Shown: positions 40,498-43,832 of the stretch, piece after piece
Numbering within the stretch: the stretch's first letter is position 1
Layout: every line of letters begins with the position of its first letter
Origin: CTSOIL-112 sp049291875
GTDB lineage: Bacteria; Pseudomonadota; Gammaproteobacteria; Burkholderiales; Burkholderiaceae
DNA: 43,832 bases
Assembly (NCBI GenBank): GCA_049291875.1
Contig: JBATQE010000002.1
Coordinates: 1-43,832, forward strand
Direction of reading: 5' to 3'
Notes under the pieces: model-generated
What the model was told of the DNA's origin: nothing
Database searches by the model: none
The model's input: only the letters and a program-made list of their open reading frames with translations
Program-made: the position numbers and the translations under genes

Positions 40498-41669
40498 TGA
40501 GCGCAACGCAAACCGCACGCATCAACGCCGCTGAGGATTTGGCGCGTCCCGTGTCGCTGAAAACCGCTGAACGCGTGGTGATCAAGGTCGGCAGCTCACT
40601 CGTCACCAACGAAGGGCGCGGGCTGGATGAGGCTGCGATTGCCAGTTGGGCCGCGCAGATTGCCGCACTGCGCGCGCTCGGCAAAGAAGTGGTTTTGGTC
40701 AGCAGTGGCGCGATTGCCGAAGGGATGAAACGCCTGAATTGGTCAACGCGGCCGAGCAATATCGACGAATTGCAGGCAGCGGCGGCGGTTGGGCAGATGG
40801 GTTTGGCGCAGGTGTACGAAACCCAGTTTGCCCAACACGACATCGTCACCGCGCAGATTTTGCTCACGCACGAAGATTTGGCCGATCGCAAGCGCTATTT
40901 GAATGCGCGCTCGGCCATGTTCACTCTGCTGCATTTGGGCGTTGTACCGATCATCAATGAAAACGACACCGTCGTTACCGATGAAATCAAAGTCGGTGAC
41001 AACGACACCCTCGGTGCACTGGTGGCCAACCTGATCGAGGCCGACGTACTCGTCATTCTCACCGACCAGGCCGGACTATTCACCGCCGATCCGCGCAAAG
41101 ACCCGAACGCCGAACTCATCCAGAGCGCACCGGCGGGTTTGGAGTCACTCGAACAAATGGCCGGCGGTGCGGGCAGCAGCATTGGCAAAGGCGGCATGCT
41201 CACCAAAGTGTTGGCAGCCAAACGCGCCATGCGCAGTGGCGCCAGCACCATCATCGCCAGCGGACGAGAAACGCAGGTACTGCCACGTTTGGCGCAGGGC
41301 GAACGCATCGGCACCGAGCTGTACGCCAGCGTCGCACTGCTCACCGCTCGCCAACAATGGCTCGCCAATCACCTGCAAATGCGTGGACACGTCGTACTCG
41401 ATGAGGGCGCGGTTAAAGCCGTATTATCCGGTGGGAAGAGCGTGCTACCGATTGGCGTGATTCGCGTGTATGGCAATTTCGAGCGCGGCGAAGTCATCGC
41501 CTGCGTGGACGAAGCGGGTAACGAAATCGCGCGAGGCCTGTCCAATTACAGCAGCTCCGACACCATGCGCATTGCCCGTCATGCCAGTGGCGAATTTGCC
41601 GCGCTACTCGGACGTGATGCCGACGAGGCTGAACTGATCCACCGCAACAACCTGATTAAATCCAAATAG
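40497..41669 (+). CDS. proB: glutamate 5-kinase
   Basis: A protein of 390 residues. An unusual N-terminal 25 residues precede the kinase core (RVVIKVGSSLVTNEGRGLD; EVVLVSSGAIAEGMKRL; PIINENDTVVTDEIKVGDNDTLGALVA; GGAGSSIGKGGMLTKVLAA). A C-terminal PUA domain starts at about residue 300 (GHVVLDEGAVKAVLSGGKSVLPIGVIRVYGNFERGEVI). It makes glutamyl-5-phosphate in proline synthesis and is normally feedback-inhibited by proline. The start overlaps the obgE stop; obgE-proB is a common betaproteobacterial pair. Confidence 0.96.
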   Translation: MSATQTARINAAEDLARPVSLKTAERVVIKVGSSLVTNEGRGLDEAAIASWAAQIAALRALGKEVVLVSSGAIAEGMKRLNWSTRPSNIDELQAAAAVGQMGLAQVYETQFAQHDIVTAQILLTHEDLADRKRYLNARSAMFTLLHLGVVPIINENDTVVTDEIKVGDNDTLGALVANLIEADVLVILTDQAGLFTADPRKDPNAELIQSAPAGLESLEQMAGGAGSSIGKGGMLTKVLAAKRAMRSGASTIIASGRETQVLPRLAQGERIGTELYASVALLTARQQWLANHLQMRGHVVLDEGAVKAVLSGGKSVLPIGVIRVYGNFERGEVIACVDEAGNEIARGLSNYSSSDTMRIARHASGEFAALLGRDADEAELIHRNNLIKSK

Positions 41670-41687
41670 GTGGTTAGGATTTAATCA

Positions 41688-42119
41688 ATGGTTATGGAGA
41701 CTACTGTTTTTGTGGCAATCATTACGGCTGGAGCAAGTATTATTTTGAGCGCTCTTTCTTTTTTCTTGACAAAGAAAAAAGAAAGAGAGGCAGAGTTAAG
41801 AAAGCAAAAACTCGATAGTTATACTGAGTTGCTTTCTGCGCTTAGTAACTTAACAGGAAAAGATGTTACTTTCGAGTCTAAAAAAAGACTGGCGCAAATT
41901 GTTAACCATATTTGGTTAATTGCTCCGTACTCTGTCACAAAAGCTTTAACGGATTTTCTTGATGAGTCTTCTGATTCTAATAGAAGCAATTTTAGTCAAG
42001 AGGGTCATGACAGATTATTAACTATTTTGTTGCATGCAATTCGAAAAGATTTAGGAGTAAAATCTAGAAAATTTGATCAAAATTTCGAGTTTCGTTTATG
42101 GTCTGCTACGAAAAATTAG
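41688..42119 (+). CDS. small membrane-anchored protein of unknown function, AT-rich
   Basis: A protein of 143 residues; I do not recognise the family. Residues about 5-27 form one membrane helix (TTVFVAIITAGASIILSALS), followed by KKKEREAELRKQK, a strongly charged segment that should stay in the cytoplasm. The rest looks helical and soluble (LDSYTELLSALSNL; KKRLAQIVNHIWLIAPYSVTKALTDFLDE; HDRLLTILLHAIRKDLGV). AGGA lies eight bases before ATG 41688. The gene is markedly more AT-rich than proB and tadA, with codons such as AGA, TTA and ATT, so it was probably acquired separately. It sits 18 bases after proB and eight before tadA, so it is likely cotranscribed. Immunity, toxin-antitoxin or structural roles are all open. 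Confidence 0.75.
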   Translation: MVMETTVFVAIITAGASIILSALSFFLTKKKEREAELRKQKLDSYTELLSALSNLTGKDVTFESKKRLAQIVNHIWLIAPYSVTKALTDFLDESSDSNRSNFSQEGHDRLLTILLHAIRKDLGVKSRKFDQNFEFRLWSATKN

Positions 42120-42127
42120 TGGATATT

Positions 42128-42631
42128 ATGATAGACAATAAGTTATTTGATGATTCTCACAATATTGATCGCGACGAATTTTTCATGCGCCATGCGCTGG
42201 CCTGCGCACAGCAGGCCTACGACGCAGGCGAAGTCCCCGTCGGCGCCGTCGTCGTGCACCAAAACCGCGTGATTGCCAGCGGCTACAATCACCCCATTGG
42301 ACTGAATGATCCGACCGCGCACGCCGAAGTGCAGGCACTGCGCGCCGCCGCACAAATCCTCCAAAACTATCGCATGCCCGAGTGCGAACTCTACGTCACC
42401 CTCGAACCCTGCCTGATGTGCAGCGGCGCGATGTTCCACGCGCGGCTGGCGCGGGTCGTGTTCGGTGCGAGCGACTATAAAACCGGTGTCGCCGGTTCGG
42501 TCATGAATGTCTACACGCATGAACAACTCAACCACCATGCGACGGTGGTTGGTGGGGTTTTGCAAGAAGAAGCCCGCGAAATTTTGCAGCGGTTTTTCAA
42601 AGAGCGGCGGGCGAAGCAAAAAGGCGATTGA
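42128..42631 (+). CDS. tadA: tRNA-specific adenosine deaminase TadA
   Basis: A protein of 167 residues. The deaminase zinc site is PTAHAEVQALR (His65, Glu67) with EPCLMCSGAM (Cys95, Cys98). VPVGAVVVHQNRVIASGYN and VVFGASDYKTGVAGSVMN are typical. It converts A34 to inosine in tRNA-Arg(ACG). ATG 42128 gives an extra AT-rich stretch of about 13 residues before the usual start (DEFFMRHALACAQQA). The AT-rich composition of the gene upstream thus runs into the first codons of tadA. The longer frame from 42098 overlaps the upstream gene and is less likely. Confidence 0.92.
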   Translation: MIDNKLFDDSHNIDRDEFFMRHALACAQQAYDAGEVPVGAVVVHQNRVIASGYNHPIGLNDPTAHAEVQALRAAAQILQNYRMPECELYVTLEPCLMCSGAMFHARLARVVFGASDYKTGVAGSVMNVYTHEQLNHHATVVGGVLQEEAREILQRFFKERRAKQKGD

Positions 42632-42639
42632 AAAAGTAG

Positions 42640-42732
42640 GGTGCAATAAGCCGCAGGCGCATTGCACCGCATGTATTCGCAGGGCGGTTTTTGTGACATG
42701 CGGTGTCAGGCCTGAAAATCACTTATTGCGCC
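42640..42732. repeat. MITE-like element with 11-base terminal inverted repeats
   Basis: GGTGCAATAAG (42640-42650) faces CTTATTGCGCC (42722-42732), matching as inverted repeats at 10 of 11 positions. Inside are nested dyads: GGTGCAAT/ATTGCACC (42640-42647 with 42661-42668) and CACCGCATGT/ACATGCGGTG (42665-42674 with 42696-42705). The element is about 93 bases long and codes for nothing. Confidence 0.55.
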
Positions 42733-42766
42733 TTATGTGTTTAACAAACCAATGTGGCAAGCCGGC

Positions 42767-42795
42767 GTAGGGGCGGGTTTGAAACCCACCCCTAC
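42767..42795. repeat. 29-base palindrome, copy 1 (one mismatch)
   Basis: GTAGGGGCGGGTTT, a central G, then AAACCCACCCCTAC: two 14-base arms with one mismatch. The second copy is at 43606-43634, on the other side of the isochorismatase-type gene. Confidence 0.75.
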
Positions 42796-42837
42796 GGTAT
42801 GTGATTAGCGGATTGAACAATAGCGCACCATCGTGTC

Positions 42838-42858
42838 ATTGCGGGCTTGACCCGCAAT
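42838..42858. repeat. Short palindrome ATTGCGGG/CCCGCAAT
   Basis: ATTGCGGG (42838-42845) pairs with CCCGCAAT (42851-42858) around CTTGA. It resembles REP-type intergenic palindromes common in proteobacteria. Confidence 0.5.
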
Positions 42859-42938
42859 CTCTATAACGGAGAGGCCGTATCCAGTACGGCATGATGGTCA
42901 TGTGGCGTGGCGAACAATGACAGCCAGCCAGTAGATAC

Positions 42939-43017
42939 CGATTAGCGTGGCGTAATCGTATGTTAGTCTTTAATACCAACACACTCGGGCGATTACGCTG
43001 TGCTAATCGCCCCTACA
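42939..43017. repeat. Pair of CGATTA/TAATCG palindromes in inverted order
   Basis: The first unit is CGATTA...TAATCG (42939-42944 with 42953-42958). The second is GGGCGATTA...TAATCGCCC (42987-42995 with 43004-43012), followed by CTAC. The two units are near-copies in opposite orientation. The end CCCCTAC matches the end of the 29-base palindromes. Confidence 0.5.
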
Positions 43018-43037
43018 ATTCATCAATGGAGATAAAG

Positions 43038-43574
43038 ATGAAAAACACTGTGGTTTTGGTGATTGATATGCAACAAGGTTTATGCGTGGGCGAGTATCAG
43101 CCGCATGATTGCGAGGGTACGATTGCGCGCATCAATCTGGTGACGGAAAAAGCGCGTGCGGCGAACGTTCCGGTGATTTTTATTCAGCATGAGTCTGCTT
43201 CGGGTTATTTGGAATATGCGTCGGTAGACTGGCAGCTTGCGGATGGTTTGATCGTCAAGGACACCGATTTAAAGGTGCGTAAAACTACGCCGGATTCCTT
43301 TTTACGTACGGATTTGGAGGCTTTGCTCAAAGCGCGAGGAGTGGAACAGCTGGTGATTTGCGGGATGCACACGGAGTTTTGTGTGGACACGACGACGCGA
43401 CGAGCTTTGGCCTTGGGTTATCCCGTAGTGTTGGTGTCGGACGGGCATACGTCGGCGGGTAACGAAGCGATTTCTGCGCCGCAAGTGATCGCACACCACA
43501 ATGCGACTTTAAGCAATATCAGCAGCTTTGGACCTCGGGTTATCCCTACTTTGGCGCAGGATATTTGGTTTTAG
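43038..43574 (+). CDS. isochorismatase-family cysteine hydrolase
   Basis: A protein of 178 residues. The fold starts with VVLVIDMQQGLCVG (Asp10). The catalytic Lys is Lys82 in VRKTTPDSF and the nucleophile is Cys115 in VICGMHTEFCVDTTTRRALALGY. The D-K-C triad is therefore complete. Relatives hydrolyse nicotinamide, carbamoylsarcosine, ureido compounds or isochorismate; the exact substrate is unclear. ATG 43038 is chosen since GGAG lies six bases upstream; the longer frame from 42960 runs through a repeat. No functional partner is adjacent; the gene stands alone between two copies of the same palindrome. Confidence 0.87.
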   Translation: MKNTVVLVIDMQQGLCVGEYQPHDCEGTIARINLVTEKARAANVPVIFIQHESASGYLEYASVDWQLADGLIVKDTDLKVRKTTPDSFLRTDLEALLKARGVEQLVICGMHTEFCVDTTTRRALALGYPVVLVSDGHTSAGNEAISAPQVIAHHNATLSNISSFGPRVIPTLAQDIWF

Positions 43575-43605
43575 CAAGGTGTGTGCGTTTAGGTTTGGGA
43601 TGCAG

Positions 43606-43634
43606 GTAGGGGCGGGTTTGAAACCCGCCCCTAC
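43606..43634. repeat. 29-base perfect palindrome, copy 2
   Basis: GTAGGGGCGGGTTT, G, AAACCCGCCCCTAC: two 14-base arms with no mismatch. It starts 32 bases after the isochorismatase-type stop codon and may also end its transcript, though there is no T-run directly after. Confidence 0.8.
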
Positions 43635-43694
43635 AGACTGCTGATAAATTTTCTCAGTAGTTAAATTCAGTACAAAACCTAAGAAAAATACTGT

Positions 43695-43716
43695 CATACC
43701 CGCGTAAGCGGGTATG
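43695..43716. repeat. dRS3-like variant palindrome
   Basis: CATACCCGC (43695-43703) pairs with GCGGGTATG (43708-43716) over GTAA. It has the dRS3 layout with ATACCC/GGGTAT instead of ATTCCC/GGGAAT. From here to the window end (43832) I see no gene; a short dyad GTTTGAA/TTCAAAC lies at 43764-43779. Confidence 0.6.
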
Positions 43717-43832
43717 TGGATTCACATTTGAAGTGCAACAGTCTAAGAAAGACCTCAGCAGGCGTTTGAAAGTTCAAACATTTGCGAGGCATATGATTAT
43801 AGTATCGAGAGATGTTCAATAAATCCTCATCG

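Larger units (their letters stand above)
42632..43037. other. Repeat-rich intergenic region without genes
   Basis: About 400 bases between tadA and the isochorismatase-type gene. I see no coding region. At least four palindromic units lie here and are listed separately: 42640-42732, 42767-42795, 42838-42858 and 42939-43017. Confidence 0.7.

Noticed and set aside
41688..42119. Calling the AT-rich gene a defence, toxin or immunity gene
   Set aside because: Only composition, size and one membrane helix support it; no catalytic motif or partner gene is visible.
42632..43832. CRISPR array
   Set aside because: Repeats here are palindromes of different types with irregular spacing, not regular direct repeats with unique spacers; no cas genes are present.

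Overview
The window is ordinary chromosomal DNA of a Gram-negative bacterium. It is most likely a betaproteobacterium, possibly of the Neisseriales. The core neighbourhoods point there: divergent bamD/rluD-pgeF; corC-pilB-pilC-pilD-coaE-zapD-yacG; rplU-rpmA with obgE-proB; and a zapB-like/zapA pair. So do an amylosucrase whose catalytic residues line up at a constant offset with the Neisseria polysaccharea enzyme (from memory), and palindromes with the neisserial dRS3 pattern ATTCCC-N8-GGGAAT. No rRNA, tRNA, CRISPR array, insertion sequence or prophage was seen. All taxonomy and family calls come from reading the sequence, not from a database search.

Layout. 1-2.9 kb: the tail of an EamA transporter, a GlxA-type regulator, a VOC protein, a frameshifted GFA-family gene and an alpha/beta hydrolase. 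2.9-5.8 kb: bamD divergent from rluD-pgeF, with start codons sharing one CATG. 5.8-9.5 kb: a dRS3-pair (NIME-like) repeat, then lnt, a DUF445 membrane protein and a GNAT enzyme. 9.5-16.2 kb, all leftward: a GT39-type glycosyltransferase, a DUF2062 gene broken by an amber codon, glmM, folP and mutL. 16.3-23.9 kb, all rightward: ispB, corC-like, pilB, pilC, pilD, coaE, zapD and yacG. 24-27.5 kb, leftward: an alanine-rich repeat lipoprotein, a RoxA-type oxygenase, coaBC, zapA and a zapB-like gene.

27.6-31.7 kb is a vitamin B12 uptake locus: a cobalamin riboswitch, btuB, btuC and btuD, with no btuF visible. The btuB barrel is clearly more AT-rich than its plug and its last strands, which suggests a recombined receptor. 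On the other strand follow a TPR/GT41 glycosyltransferase and hemN, then rplU-rpmA. An amylosucrase with a LacI-type operator candidate and an MFS transporter sit between rpmA and obgE-proB. An AT-rich gene for a membrane-anchored protein of unknown function lies between proB and tadA. The last kilobase has an isochorismatase-family hydrolase flanked by several families of intergenic palindromes.

The genes work mostly as housekeeping modules: envelope biogenesis (bamD, lnt, glmM), mismatch repair and folate (mutL, folP), quinone side chains (ispB), type IV pilus or secretion machinery, CoA synthesis (coaE, coaBC), division (zapA, zapD, zapB-like) and translation (rplU, rpmA, obgE, tadA, rluD, roxA). 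The parts most worth a second look are the AT-rich gene at 41.7 kb, the mosaic btuB, the amylosucrase insertion with its operator, the two broken genes and the palindromic repeats. I found no clear sign of a wholly new multi-gene system.
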